63,442 nt of DNA from JBEKHT01 sp049511715 (GCA_049511715.1 JBEKXU010000017.1:1-63442), one strand, 5' to 3'. Positions 53,347 through 61,894 are shown, numbered from the stretch's first letter. The notes: generated by a model not told the origin, from the sequence alone. Numbers and translations: made by a program.

Positions 53347-54717
53347 ATGTCTCCCGCAAGCTCCCGCAAATCTTCGCCCCGCCGATTTCGCAAGAGGACC
53401 GCGGCCCAGCGCGGACGGTCCGGACCCAACCTGCCTCAGCTCAATCCGCGCAGCCTTCCGGGTCCCGATTCCGTTGTGCGTCAAAGACTCTCCAACGGGA
53501 TCACGGTCCTGATCCGTGAGAATTTTCTGAGTCCCTCGGTGGTCATCCAGGGCACCTGCTGGGCAGGGGGTCTGGACGAAACGGAGGAAAAGGCGGGTCT
53601 GGCCAGCTTGACCGCCGCCTGCCTCATGCGTGGGACGGAGAGGCGTAGTTTTCATCAGATCTACGATACCTTGGAATCGGTGGGCGCCTCTCTTTCGTTC
53701 GGTTCCGGAATGCACGCGACCTCCTTCTACGCGCGTTCGTTGGCGGAAGATTGCGCCACCATTGCGGAACTGGCGGCGGAGGCTTTGCAGGTCCCTTCCT
53801 TTCCACCGGATCAGGTGGAGCGATTGCGGGGAGAGTATCTGACCGATCTGGCGATCCGCCAGGAAGACACGGGGGCGCGCGCCCAACTCGCGTTCAATTC
53901 CCTGGCCTATCCGGGGCATCCCTACGCGCACGATGATGAGGGCTCTCTGGAGACGATTCGGGGAATTGCTCGAGATGAGTTGGAGGGATTTCATCGGCGC
54001 TATTACGGGCCGCGGGACATGATCATCACGATCGCCGGGGCCGTGCACAGCGCGCGAGCGCTTTCCCTCATTGAGAAGTACTTTGGGGGCTGGGCCAACC
54101 CAGGCCAACCGACGCGCCCAGCCCTTTCCGCAGCGCCCCGGCTCGAGCGCATCGTTCAGAACCGGGTGCTCCTTCCGGGGAAGAGCCAGGCCGATTTGGT
54201 CATTGGTGCCCCGGGGCCAGCCCGAACCGCAGGCGACTACGTTCCGGCCATGCTGGGAAACAACATTCTCGGTCGCTTCGGCATGTTCGGTCGAATCGGA
54301 GAGGCGGTCCGTGAGTCCGAAGGATTGGCCTACTACTCCTTCAGCACGCTGAGCGGGGGACTGGGTCCGGGACCCTGGATGGTGGTTGCCGGGATCAGTC
54401 CTCGCAACCTTCAGAGGGCCATTGAGCTCATCCGCCGAGAGATTGAGCGGTTCGTCCAGTCCCGCGTCACTCAGAGCGAGCTGGTCGACAACCAGGCCAG
54501 CCTCATCGGACGGTTGCCCCTTCAGCTTGAATCCAATGACGGGATGGCAGCGGCCCTGATGAACCTCGAACTCTTCCACCTCGGGCTGGACCACTATCAG
54601 CGTTACCCTCAGGTCATCAGTAGTGTAACGCGCGACGAGATCTTGGAGAGTGCACGCCGCTACCTTCATCCGGATCGGCTGGCGATAGGAATTGCCGGCC
54701 CTGCTGATGAATCCTAG
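53347..54717 (+). CDS. M16 peptidase-like protein lacking the zinc site (partner subunit)
   Basis: 456 residues. The fold is M16 (SNGITVLIRENFLSPSVVIQ at the start of the domain; EKAGLASLTAACLMRGTERR where the active form has HxxEH), so His and Glu ligands are missing. The C-terminal R/Y motif (FGRIGEAVRESEGLAYYSFS) is kept. A 30-residue basic, Pro/Ser-rich head precedes the domain. Together with the gene upstream it resembles alpha/beta pairs of bacterial M16B peptidases. 29 bases separate the two. Confidence 0.85.
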   Translation: MSPASSRKSSPRRFRKRTAAQRGRSGPNLPQLNPRSLPGPDSVVRQRLSNGITVLIRENFLSPSVVIQGTCWAGGLDETEEKAGLASLTAACLMRGTERRSFHQIYDTLESVGASLSFGSGMHATSFYARSLAEDCATIAELAAEALQVPSFPPDQVERLRGEYLTDLAIRQEDTGARAQLAFNSLAYPGHPYAHDDEGSLETIRGIARDELEGFHRRYYGPRDMIITIAGAVHSARALSLIEKYFGGWANPGQPTRPALSAAPRLERIVQNRVLLPGKSQADLVIGAPGPARTAGDYVPAMLGNNILGRFGMFGRIGEAVRESEGLAYYSFSTLSGGLGPGPWMVVAGISPRNLQRAIELIRREIERFVQSRVTQSELVDNQASLIGRLPLQLESNDGMAAALMNLELFHLGLDHYQRYPQVISSVTRDEILESARRYLHPDRLAIGIAGPADES

Positions 54718-54749
54718 CTTCTCGGGCGTGCCGCTTCGGCGTTCCTCTC

Positions 54750-55139
54750 ATGATTAGGGTAGGCATCGATCTGGTTGCGATTCCGCGACTGGAGCAGGCA
54801 CTGGCCCGCTGGGGGTCGCGTTTCTTGGAGCGGGTCTTCACTGCGGAGGAATTGCAGAACTGCGGGAGTCGAAGTCAGTCGTTGGCCGCACGGTTTGCGG
54901 CCAAGGAGGCCGTCGCTAAAGCTCTGGGAACAGGCCTGACGGCCGGGGTCGGTTGGCGCGAGATAGAAATCATTTCCGGAATGGGGGGACAGCCCCAGTT
55001 GCGGCTGCATGGGGAGGCTCATCGGCAGGCTCTTCAGTTGGGCCTTGAGGAATGGGCGGTGAGCCTTTCCCATTCAGGGGACCAAGCCCTGGCCGTCGTC
55101 ATCGCCCGGTCCAAGGATGGAGCGGATGCCCACGCTTGA
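54750..55139 (+). CDS. acpS: Holo-[acyl-carrier-protein] synthase
   Basis: 129 residues. IRVGIDLVAIPRLEQALARW gives Asp8 of the Mg2+ site; RFAAKEAVAKALGTG gives the conserved Glu and Lys. The C-terminal WAVSLSHSGDQALAVVIA is the normal end. AcpS moves 4'-phosphopantetheine from CoA to acyl carrier protein for fatty-acid synthesis. It overlaps the HD hydrolase gene by 23 bases. Confidence 0.93.
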   Translation: MIRVGIDLVAIPRLEQALARWGSRFLERVFTAEELQNCGSRSQSLAARFAAKEAVAKALGTGLTAGVGWREIEIISGMGGQPQLRLHGEAHRQALQLGLEEWAVSLSHSGDQALAVVIARSKDGADAHA

Positions 55140-55761
55140 GCAGGCCCGAAAGTGGTACCGCTCGGACGATCCGATCCATGGCTTTGATCATGTCTTGCGC
55201 GTCCTGGTTCTTGCAGAACAGATCGGGCGCAAAGAAGGAGCGGATCTGGAGATTCTGCAGGCGGCCGTCCTCCTCCATGATGCCTGCCGAGACGCGGCTG
55301 AAGGCGTTGCGGAGGAAGGTCATCAAGAGACCTCTGCGAAATTCGCAAAGGAGGTCCTCACTCGTGACCAATGGCCAGATGAGAAGATCGAGCAGGTTCT
55401 CCATTGCATTCGGACCCACCGCTTTCGCACCTCGGCCGCCCCGCCCCAGACGCGGGAGGCCAAAGTCCTTTTTGACGCGGACAAGCTGGACGCTATTGGG
55501 GCCGTGGGAGCGGCGCGCGCCGTGGCCTTTGCCGCGCTGGCACACCAGCCCATCTATTCAAGCCCCTCCGTCACCTTCCGCGAGGAAGGGAGGTTGGAAG
55601 CCGGTGAGCCTCATAGCGCCTACCACGAGTATCTATATAAGTTGCGGCAAATCCCCGAAAGACTTCAAACGGCTAGCGGTCGACGCTTGGCCAAGAAACG
55701 GCTTCGCTTTTTGGATCAGTTCTTTCAACGCCTAGCTAATGAAAGCGAAGGCCGCCAGTGA
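55117..55761 (+). CDS. HD-domain phosphohydrolase
   Basis: 214 residues (a second ATG at 55126 is possible). The metal ligands are visible as H in HGFDHVLRVLVLAEQI, HD in AAVLLHDACRD, His in IRTHRF and Asp in LFDADKLDAIGA, the arrangement of the YedJ/YpgQ-type HD hydrolases. Substrates in this group are nucleotides or unknown. It overlaps the acpS end; translation is coupled. The C-terminus is helical and basic (RRLAKKRLRFLDQFFQRL). Confidence 0.88.
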   Translation: MERMPTLEQARKWYRSDDPIHGFDHVLRVLVLAEQIGRKEGADLEILQAAVLLHDACRDAAEGVAEEGHQETSAKFAKEVLTRDQWPDEKIEQVLHCIRTHRFRTSAAPPQTREAKVLFDADKLDAIGAVGAARAVAFAALAHQPIYSSPSVTFREEGRLEAGEPHSAYHEYLYKLRQIPERLQTASGRRLAKKRLRFLDQFFQRLANESEGRQ

Positions 55762-56291
55762 GCTAGGCCATCTGCAGCGCCGCGAACCCTGAGTTTCACC
55801 TCATGTTGGGGCGCGCCACGAAAGCCAGACAACAGGAATCGGGTTCTGGGAGGTTATCGTCCAGCGTCGCGTTTCGCCTCGTCGCTCGATCTCCTGGCCC
55901 GAGCGACCCGTCCCTCTGTTTCCGTAGATCTCGCCTTTTTGGCCGACGCGGGCGCTTGGCCACCCCTCCCCGGCAAGGCTCCGCCCGCGAGCTTGCCAGC
56001 AAGGCTCAACTGGGCGCACTGGGCCTGTCGGTGGAGATCTGACCCCTGCGGGATGACGAGAACCTGCTGGCCATAAGGAAGTGGACAGAGCCGGCGGACG
56101 GATGGGGAGCATGCGAGCGCATCCCAGTGATGTCAGGCTCTCCGCGGAAGGGCCGATCCTCTGGGACCTGAACGCAAAAGAAGAACCAGCCCAGACGCGA
56201 AGCCCTGCGGGCTCCCTTTACCGAGTGGGCCCCCCGCGAAAAAGCGGGATGGGAGGGCGCAGGGGCGAATCGCCAGCCAGCGTTCTGGAGG
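55762..56291. other. Gene-free stretch
   Basis: 530 bases between the HD gene and the convergent methyltransferase. No frame is convincing. A short hairpin, CCCGC-GAAAAA-GCGGG (about 56234-56249), may end the methyltransferase transcript or the acpS unit. Otherwise I see nothing. Confidence 0.4.
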
Positions 56292-57083
56292 CTATCCGCC
56301 CGGGCGGGCGGTGGCTGGTTTCTCCGCAACAATCACCATCCGGTCGGAATCCTCCTCTAGAGGTCCGTGATCAAAGTCTCCGGAAATGCTGCGGATTGCG
56401 AGGCCGCTGGCTTCCAACAGACAGACCAATTCGTCGGGGAAGAAATAGCGGAGGGTCATGGGTATCGTGGTTCGTGAGACCCGGCCCTCCTCATCGACCT
56501 CGTCATAAAACCAGGTGATGTGGCCCTGTTGGGTGTTGCGTTCCAGCAAGAAGGAGGAGAACACTTGGATAGTACAGCCCCGCTCTTCGTCTTTCAAGAT
56601 CCGCTCTAAGAGCAGCCCCTCGCGGGAGGCCGCGTATATTTCGGCTGGATTGGGAAGGTCAAAGGCGAAGGACCCACCGGGTTCCAGGTGACGGTGGACG
56701 GATTGGAGCGCAGCGGATTGTTCTGCACGCGTCAAAAGGTGGGCGAAGGTGTTGAAGGGCATGAGGATGAGGTCGAAGGCCCGCTTCAGTTCCAAGCCAG
56801 AGAAATCTTGACGAACCAGCTCAATCTGGTTCCTGAGCTCGGGACGGGAATCGAGGCGGCTCTGGGCCCGGGCCAGCATCGCCTCAGACCGATCCACCCC
56901 CACCGCGGTGTGACCGTCGCGGGCGAGCTGAATCAGGACTCGGCCGGTTCCGCAGCCCAGCTCGAGAATCGGGTCGCGGCGTTGCTGCGCCAGCTCGAGC
57001 CAGAAGGGCAGATCCTCGGTTACATCCGCGTTTTGGAGGTCGTAGTATCGAGCCAAGAGCTGGTAGGGATCAGTCGAGGTCAT
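56292..57083 (-). CDS. SAM-dependent methyltransferase (class I)
   Basis: 263 residues from ATG 57083 with AAGAGG six bases before. SAM motif I is ILELGCGTGRVLIQLA; acidic motif II (VGVDRSEAMLARA) and motif IV (FDLILMPFNTFAHLL) follow. The C-terminal part (about 150-250) has a beta-rich region with ITWFYDEVDEEGRVSRTTIP and RYFFPDEL that probably binds a small-molecule substrate. Substrate unknown. It is next to the tRNA cluster but reads away from it. Confidence 0.85.
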   Translation of the reverse strand: MTSTDPYQLLARYYDLQNADVTEDLPFWLELAQQRRDPILELGCGTGRVLIQLARDGHTAVGVDRSEAMLARAQSRLDSRPELRNQIELVRQDFSGLELKRAFDLILMPFNTFAHLLTRAEQSAALQSVHRHLEPGGSFAFDLPNPAEIYAASREGLLLERILKDEERGCTIQVFSSFLLERNTQQGHITWFYDEVDEEGRVSRTTIPMTLRYFFPDELVCLLEASGLAIRSISGDFDHGPLEEDSDRMVIVAEKPATARPGG

Positions 57084-57159
57084 AGGCATCCTCTTGGTGG
57101 AGAGGGGGGACGGATGGGGTGGCTAACACGCGGAGTTCTGACCGGGTCGCTGGCTTTGC

Positions 57160-57188
57160 TTGACCCGAGATTGGGAGCGCATTATACT
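57160..57188 (+). promoter_or_regulatory. tRNA operon promoter
   Basis: TTGACC (57160-57165) and TATACT (57183-57188) are 17 bases apart, placing the transcript start near 57195, four bases before the first tRNA. Confidence 0.8.
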
Positions 57189-57198
57189 CTCGCCCGCC

Positions 57199-57271
57199 CG
57201 GGGTGTGGCGCAGTTGGTAGCGCACCGCGTTTGGGACGCGGGGGTCGGCGGTTCAAGTCCGCCCACCCCGA
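57199..57271 (+). tRNA. tRNA-Pro(TGG)
   Basis: Acceptor stem CGGGGTG/CACCCCG, D arm GCGC-AGTTGGTA-GCGC, anticodon stem CCGCG/CGCGG with loop TTTGGGA (anticodon TGG), T arm GGCGG-TTCAAGT-CCGCC. CCA is not encoded. 73 bases. Confidence 0.93.
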
Positions 57272-57299
57272 CTGGATGGCCGAGACCCTCGGGTGGTTT

Positions 57300-57370
57300 G
57301 CGGGCGTCGCCAAGTGGCAAGGCATCAGCCTTCCAAGCTGACACCGCGGGTTCGAATCCCGTCGCCCGCT
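57300..57370 (+). tRNA. tRNA-Gly(TCC)
   Basis: Acceptor GCGGGCG/CGCCCGC, anticodon stem TCAGC/GCTGA with loop CTTCCAA (anticodon TCC), T arm GCGGG-TTCGAAT-CCCGT. CCA is not encoded. 71 bases; 28 bases after tRNA-Pro. Confidence 0.93.
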
Positions 57371-57460
57371 TTCGGGCCTTGGCCGGGCGAGCAAGACTCC
57401 GAACGCGAGGCCGATGCCTAGCGGCGGCTGGGGGCCGTTGCGATGAAATTGCACCCAGCA

Positions 57461-57532
57461 GGGCCTGTAGCTCAACGGCAGAGCACCTCCCTCATAAGGA
57501 GCGGGTTGATGGTTCGAGTCCATCCGGGCCCA
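57461..57532 (+). tRNA. tRNA with CAT anticodon (probably elongator tRNA-Met)
   Basis: Acceptor GGGCCTG/CGGGCCC (one T-G pair), D stem GCTC/GAGC, loop CTCATAA with anticodon CAT, T arm GATGG-TTCGAGT-CCATC. The anticodon stem is CCTCC/GGAGC, leaving a C-C mismatch at its outer pair where elongator Met tRNAs usually have GGAGG. It lacks the three G-C pairs of initiator tRNA. tRNA-Ile2 with lysidine cannot be excluded. Confidence 0.88.
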
Positions 57533-57564
57533 TAGGTATTTCCTGCTAGCCTCCACGCCCTTCC

Positions 57565-58023
57565 TCAGGGCTTGTCACCGCCAAAGAGGTTCACCCACTC
57601 GTCGAGTTGGGCGGAGCTTTCCTCCGGGGTGTCGGCTTTGGATTCTTTTCGAAGCGACTTGGCTATATCTTGGGCAAATCGTTCGGAGGCGAGGACACGT
57701 GCCCCGCCAGCCCTGGCATGTTGTGCCACCTCGCGATCGGAGGTTACGACCGTCCAGTTGCCCGGATCTCGGAGCTGCTGCAGGTAGTGGAGCAGTGCCT
57801 CATCAGCCTGACGGGGTGCGCGGGCAAAGTGCGCCTCGACAGCTCCTCGGGAGAGGGGGACACTGGGGGGGACACCGCGGTCAAAAAAGACGACCATTCG
57901 CCGCCTGGTCCGATACGCAAATCTTTCCAGGAGAGCCACGAGCTTACGCTCGTCCTCTGGGTCACTGAGCGACAGGCCGCGGAAACGGCCAATCAGGTTG
58001 TGTCCATCAACCAGGTACGGCAC
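57565..58023 (-). CDS. NYN-domain (YacP-like) predicted ribonuclease
   Basis: 152 residues. PYLVDGHNLIGRF is the hallmark of the YacP group (Asp-Gly-His-Asn), with further acidic residues in VVFFDRGVPPS, RQADEALLHYLQQL and VVTSDREVAQHAR that form the PIN-like metal site. The Bacillus homologue (Rae1) cuts mRNA on ribosomes. It ends ESSAQLDEWVNLFGGDKP, again typical. It fits the set of RNases J, Y and Z in this window. Confidence 0.85.
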   Translation of the reverse strand: MPYLVDGHNLIGRFRGLSLSDPEDERKLVALLERFAYRTRRRMVVFFDRGVPPSVPLSRGAVEAHFARAPRQADEALLHYLQQLRDPGNWTVVTSDREVAQHARAGGARVLASERFAQDIAKSLRKESKADTPEESSAQLDEWVNLFGGDKP

Positions 58024-59117
58024 TCACCTAGCCTCGATGCCTATGGCTTGGCCACGGCATGCTGTCTCCAGCGAGCCGTTGATTTACTCTGGCGGCGGGC
58101 TATTCTACCCCGCTCTGCACGCCTTGGTCTCCGAGGTGACCACTCCGATTCTCCTCTTCCTATGGCAGCGGATGACGTCACCCCCCAAGAGGGTTGCGAC
58201 GCCCCCCGAGGTTTACTCTCCATTTCTCCTGCAGCGCTGACCCTTGAGCGCCTCGCTTCCACCCCCGAGAATGTGCGGGATCCGATCGGGGGACACATTG
58301 TGCCCGACCGCAAAGGAAGGGGGAGTGACCGCCGAAGCTCTCTTGGCGCAAACCAATGGCGCGGCCCCAATCCCCTTGAGATGGAGCAAGAGACCCTCGT
58401 GCTGTCCTGGGACCTTCGGTAACTCCGGCGCCATGATGGCACGACGCCCAGCTGGTGAGCTGGTTCCCTGGCCGAGCACCATGAGGATCCGGGGGCAAGG
58501 ATTTGTCGCGGGCCGTGATGGAAGCATGAGAAGTCGGGTCCTGGCCATGACTTGACTGGTCGACCCCCGCGCTCGGCGACCGGCGTGGATTTTTTCTTCG
58601 TGGGCTTCACGTTGGAGACAGGAGGCGCCGTCTGCGTGCACAGGGGCCAGGGCAAGGACAGCGCGAGCGCACGGGGATAGCTTGGAAACCGTCGGCCAAC
58701 GGGTCAGGAGATCCTGCTTCTCAACAATGTCGGGCCAGTGAGTTACTCGGCTAGGTACCCTGGCCCTCACCAGCGGCAGGGGAGTCTCGGCGCGCCGCGG
58801 CAGGCTGTCGCCTTGCCGAAATTCTCGCGAGGAACCAACGGCGCGGCCTCCCAAGTGGCTCGGTCGTCTCTGCGGGCCAAAAACCCGGCGCGCGGAACCC
58901 GAAGGGAAGAGGATCGTAAATCGACTTGCGCTTCGGGCTGCTCGAAGCGGCGCGGGGCGGGTCTCCGTGGAGGTCGCGCAGCCTCGGCTGTGGAAGAGTG
59001 CAGTAGCCTGACCATTAGCTCGCGGTGTTGGCTGTCCGCGCGTTCCTGGCGGACTGGCCTGATTTCCCCTGGAGCAGGCCCCCAGACAGCCCTACAATGG
59101 GGGTTGGGCGGACTCGC
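58024..59117. other. Long gene-poor region upstream of dnaX
   Basis: Nearly 1.1 kb without a supported gene. Frames are open on both strands because of high GC, but none has a ribosome site with a credible motif. Composition resembles decayed coding sequence more than a regulatory region. A TACAAT at about 59091 is an isolated -10-like box. Nothing further recognised. Confidence 0.4.
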
Positions 59118-59190
59118 GCGAGCCAAGCGGGTTCTGTTCCGAGGAGCCGGGCGGCCATTCACCTTCGGAGCCGGCCTGGGCGCGCTCCAG
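59118..59190 (-). pseudogene. Fragment resembling the 3' end of RNase P RNA
   Basis: Read on the minus strand: a hairpin GGAGC/GCTCC (59188-59184 with 59171-59167, the place of P18), then GAAGGTGAATGGCCGCC, a short link, and ACAGAACCCGCTTGG. Bacterial type-A rnpB ends with P18, UAGAUGAAUGrCyGyC and ACAGAACCCGGCUUA in this order. The 5' three-quarters, including GAGGAAAGUCC, would have to lie where dnaX and its promoter are, and are absent. It is therefore a remnant at best. Assigned by eye. Confidence 0.35.
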
Positions 59191-59199
59191 GGGGCTGTC

Positions 59200-59228
59200 T
59201 TGTCAAGAAATTGCCAGTCTGCTACACT
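59200..59228 (+). promoter_or_regulatory. dnaX promoter
   Basis: TTGTCA (59200-59205) and TACACT (59223-59228) are 17 bases apart. The transcript should start near 59235, giving a leader of about 11 bases that still contains GGAG six bases before ATG 59246. Confidence 0.7.
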
Positions 59229-59245
59229 CCCACTTGGAGCCAGTC

Positions 59246-60862
59246 ATGAGCCAAGCGCTTTACAACAAGCTGCGACCCCAGGCCTGGGATGAGGTGGTCG
59301 GTCAGAACCACGTTGTCCAAACCCTGCGCAACGCCGTGCGAGCCGGGAAGGTGGCCCATGCGTATCTGTTTGCTGGGCCGCGGGGGACGGGAAAGACCAG
59401 CGTGGCCCGAATCCTGGCCAAGTCCGTGAACTGCACCTGCGCGGACCTCGCGCAGCGACCCTGCAATCGCTGCCCGCCCTGCCTCTCCGTCAATGAAGGC
59501 CGCTACTTGGATCTGGTTGAGATCGATGCCGCTTCCAACACCAGTGTCGAGGATGTTCGCGACCTGCGGGAGAGGGTTACCCTGGCCCCTAACGAGGGGC
59601 GCTTCAAGGTTTACATCATCGACGAAGTCCACATGCTTTCCACGGCGGCATTCAACGCGCTGCTGAAGACCCTGGAGGAACCGCCTTCTCATGTGCTCTT
59701 TGTTCTGGCGACGACGGAAATTCACAAGATTCCTGCCACCGTGATTTCGCGTTGTCAACGCCACGAATTCCATCGGCTTGCGGGGGAGGAAATTGCCTCC
59801 TATCTGAAAAAGGTATCGGAGGCGGAAAGAATTGACGCCTCGCCCGAGGCGTTAAGCACGATAGCGCGTCAGGCAACAGGCAGCCTTCGAGATGCGCTAT
59901 CTCTGCTGGATCAAATGGCCTCGCTGGGTGGCCGCATCACGCAAGAGGCTGTCCTCAACTTGTTGGGGGCGGCGGCCTGGCAGGCCACGCAAGATCTGGT
60001 GGGGTGCCTGGCGCAAGGCAACCTCGGCGAAGGGCTTCGCCTGATTCACCGCACAATCGATTCGGGAGCTGATACCCGGCAATTTGCCCGTCAGATTGTG
60101 GACTACCTTCGCGGAGTCCTTCTGGCCCAGATGGGGTGCACGGACTTGATTGAGGCGCCGGCAGAGACTCAGGCCGCCATGCAGCCGATAGCGCGGTCCA
60201 TGGACCGGGGGCAAGTCGTGCGGGCCATTCGCGCCTTCAACCTTGCGGCTGCAGACACAAGAGTGGGATGGCGCCCCGAGCTTCCTCTCGAACTGGCACT
60301 ATTTGAGGCCCTGGATGCCAGGGGAGGAGCCGAAGGCGACGCGGTTCCTCTTGGGAGCCCGCCCTCCGCGGCCAGCCCGCCTGCCGGTCAGGAATCCCTG
60401 CTCCCGAAATCGGGGGCGAGCCCCGCGGGACGGGGCTCAGCAGGCGGCGGGCAAGGTTCCGCCAGCGGGTTGGGTAACGAGAAGACCCGGGCGCCGGAAT
60501 CCGCACAAGGCCCCACGCTTTCCCTCGCTCGCATCAGTGAGGTTTGGCCGCAGGTTCTTTCCTTGCTTCGGGAACGCGACACGCGGGCTCACGCACTATT
60601 CGGCCAGGGGCGCCTCTTCGCTTTCGAAGGAGAGGTCCTCAGTCTCATCTTTGAGAATGAGTTGCCGCGATCCAAGGCGGCAAGGCCCGAGACAGTTGCC
60701 GCCGTGCAGGGGGTGCTGGCAGAGGTCATCGGCAGGCCGCTCCGGGTGCGCTGTGTTCTGGGCCGCATGGTTGGATCGGGAGGCTTGGCAGGACACGTTG
60801 AGGGCGGAATGGTGGATACCGCCACTCGCGAACTGGGGGCGCATTCGATCGATCTTTCCTGA
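59246..60862 (+). CDS. dnaX: DNA polymerase III subunits gamma/tau
   Basis: 538 residues from ATG 59246. The clamp-loader AAA+ domain has Walker A GPRGTGKTS, the four-Cys zinc module (NCTCADLAQRPCNRCPPC), Walker B YIIDEVHMLSTAAFNALLKT and the SRC motif (VISRCQRHEF). Domain III follows to about 370, then a Gly/Ser/Pro-rich linker and a C-terminal domain (about 430-520) of tau type. It loads the beta clamp at the replication fork. Classic dnaX-ybaB-recR order follows. Confidence 0.94.
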   Translation: MSQALYNKLRPQAWDEVVGQNHVVQTLRNAVRAGKVAHAYLFAGPRGTGKTSVARILAKSVNCTCADLAQRPCNRCPPCLSVNEGRYLDLVEIDAASNTSVEDVRDLRERVTLAPNEGRFKVYIIDEVHMLSTAAFNALLKTLEEPPSHVLFVLATTEIHKIPATVISRCQRHEFHRLAGEEIASYLKKVSEAERIDASPEALSTIARQATGSLRDALSLLDQMASLGGRITQEAVLNLLGAAAWQATQDLVGCLAQGNLGEGLRLIHRTIDSGADTRQFARQIVDYLRGVLLAQMGCTDLIEAPAETQAAMQPIARSMDRGQVVRAIRAFNLAAADTRVGWRPELPLELALFEALDARGGAEGDAVPLGSPPSAASPPAGQESLLPKSGASPAGRGSAGGGQGSASGLGNEKTRAPESAQGPTLSLARISEVWPQVLSLLRERDTRAHALFGQGRLFAFEGEVLSLIFENELPRSKAARPETVAAVQGVLAEVIGRPLRVRCVLGRMVGSGGLAGHVEGGMVDTATRELGAHSIDLS

Positions 60863-60878
60863 TGGGCGAGGCAGAGCC

Positions 60879-61208
60879 ATGGCCAAAGGACACAAGCCTT
60901 CTTTTCCCTCCTCGGAGAGCGGAAAGTCCCAGCCGGTTCGCCGGCTGGAGCAGCAGATTGCGCAGGTGCAAAGCCTACTGGCCAGCGAGACGGTCACAGT
61001 GACTGCGGGTGGCGGAGCGCTGAAGATGATAATGACCGGAGATCAAAAATGCCAGTCGGTTGAAGTCTCAGCCGACTTCTTAAAGTCTACGGAGGCAGAC
61101 GTGATAGCGGACCTTCTCAAGTCGGCCATCAACCAGGCCCTCGAGGCTTCGCGGGACTTGGCGGCCAAGAGGCTGGGCAGCCTGGCCGGGGGACTCCCCT
61201 CGTTCTGA
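60879..61208 (+). CDS. ybaB: YbaB/EbfC nucleoid-associated protein
   Basis: 109 residues from ATG 60879. After a basic Ser/Lys-rich head comes the YbaB fold: VTVTAGGGALKMIMTGDQKC, then VEVSADFLKSTEADVIADLL and AINQALEASRDLAAKRLGSL. YbaB binds DNA as a dimer and is almost always between dnaX and recR, as here. The head (about 25 residues) is longer than usual. GAGGCAG is a weak ribosome site, so coupling to dnaX (17 bases upstream) is likely. Confidence 0.9.
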   Translation: MAKGHKPSFPSSESGKSQPVRRLEQQIAQVQSLLASETVTVTAGGGALKMIMTGDQKCQSVEVSADFLKSTEADVIADLLKSAINQALEASRDLAAKRLGSLAGGLPSF

Positions 61209-61242
61209 GGGGAGCACCAGACCCAGATCTATATCTCTGCCT

Positions 61243-61845
61243 ATGCCTGTCCCCAAGTCAATATCCCGCCTCACGGAAGAATTGATGCGCCTTCCCGGAA
61301 TCGGGCCCAAGACCGCCGCCCGGCTTACTTTTCATCTCCTGCGGACTCCGGAGGAAGAGGTGCAGGCGCTGGGAGAGGCGATTCTAGATCTGCGCCGGAG
61401 CACTCGTTTTTGCTCTCGATGTTTCAACATCACCGACGCGAACGAAGATCCTTGCGCGATTTGTCTCGACGAGACGCGCGACGCAAGCCAGGTGTGTGTA
61501 GTGGAAGCCCCCCTGGACGTACTGGCCCTGGAGCGTACGCGCGGCTACCATGGGAAATACCACGTCCTGCACGGGGCCATTTCGCCCTTGGAGGGAGTGG
61601 GGCCGCAAGACCTGCGGATCCGCGAGTTGATCGATCGCGTGAAAACAGGCGGCATTCGTGAAGTGATCTTCGCCACCAATCCCTCGATGGAGGGCGAGGC
61701 GACGCTGATGTACTTGAGCAAGCAGCTGGAGGGAATGGGCGTGAAGATGACCCGTTTGGCACGGGGCCTGCCCATCGGCGGGGACCTCGAGTACGCCGAT
61801 GAGAACACCCTGGCGCGGGCCATCGAGGGACGCTCTGAGTTGTGA
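61243..61845 (+). CDS. recR: Recombination mediator RecR
   Basis: 200 residues. Helix-hairpin-helix LMRLPGIGPKTAARLTFHLL, four-Cys zinc finger (CSRCFNITDANEDPCAICLD), Toprim domain with CVVEAPLDVLALERT and EVIFATNPSMEGEATLMYLS, and the C-terminal TRLARGLPIGGDLEYADENT block. RecR works with RecO/RecF to load RecA on gaps. Normal length; third gene of the dnaX operon. Confidence 0.95.
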   Translation: MPVPKSISRLTEELMRLPGIGPKTAARLTFHLLRTPEEEVQALGEAILDLRRSTRFCSRCFNITDANEDPCAICLDETRDASQVCVVEAPLDVLALERTRGYHGKYHVLHGAISPLEGVGPQDLRIRELIDRVKTGGIREVIFATNPSMEGEATLMYLSKQLEGMGVKMTRLARGLPIGGDLEYADENTLARAIEGRSEL

Positions 61846-61894
61846 CAGCCGTCAGGAGATGCGAGAGCGCCTAGGCGTGTTCAAAGGAGGATCC

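Noticed and set aside
58213..58854. Minus-strand 213-codon frame in the gap before dnaX
   Set aside because: No recognisable domain, no ribosome site, and equally open frames on the other strand; likely GC-driven.
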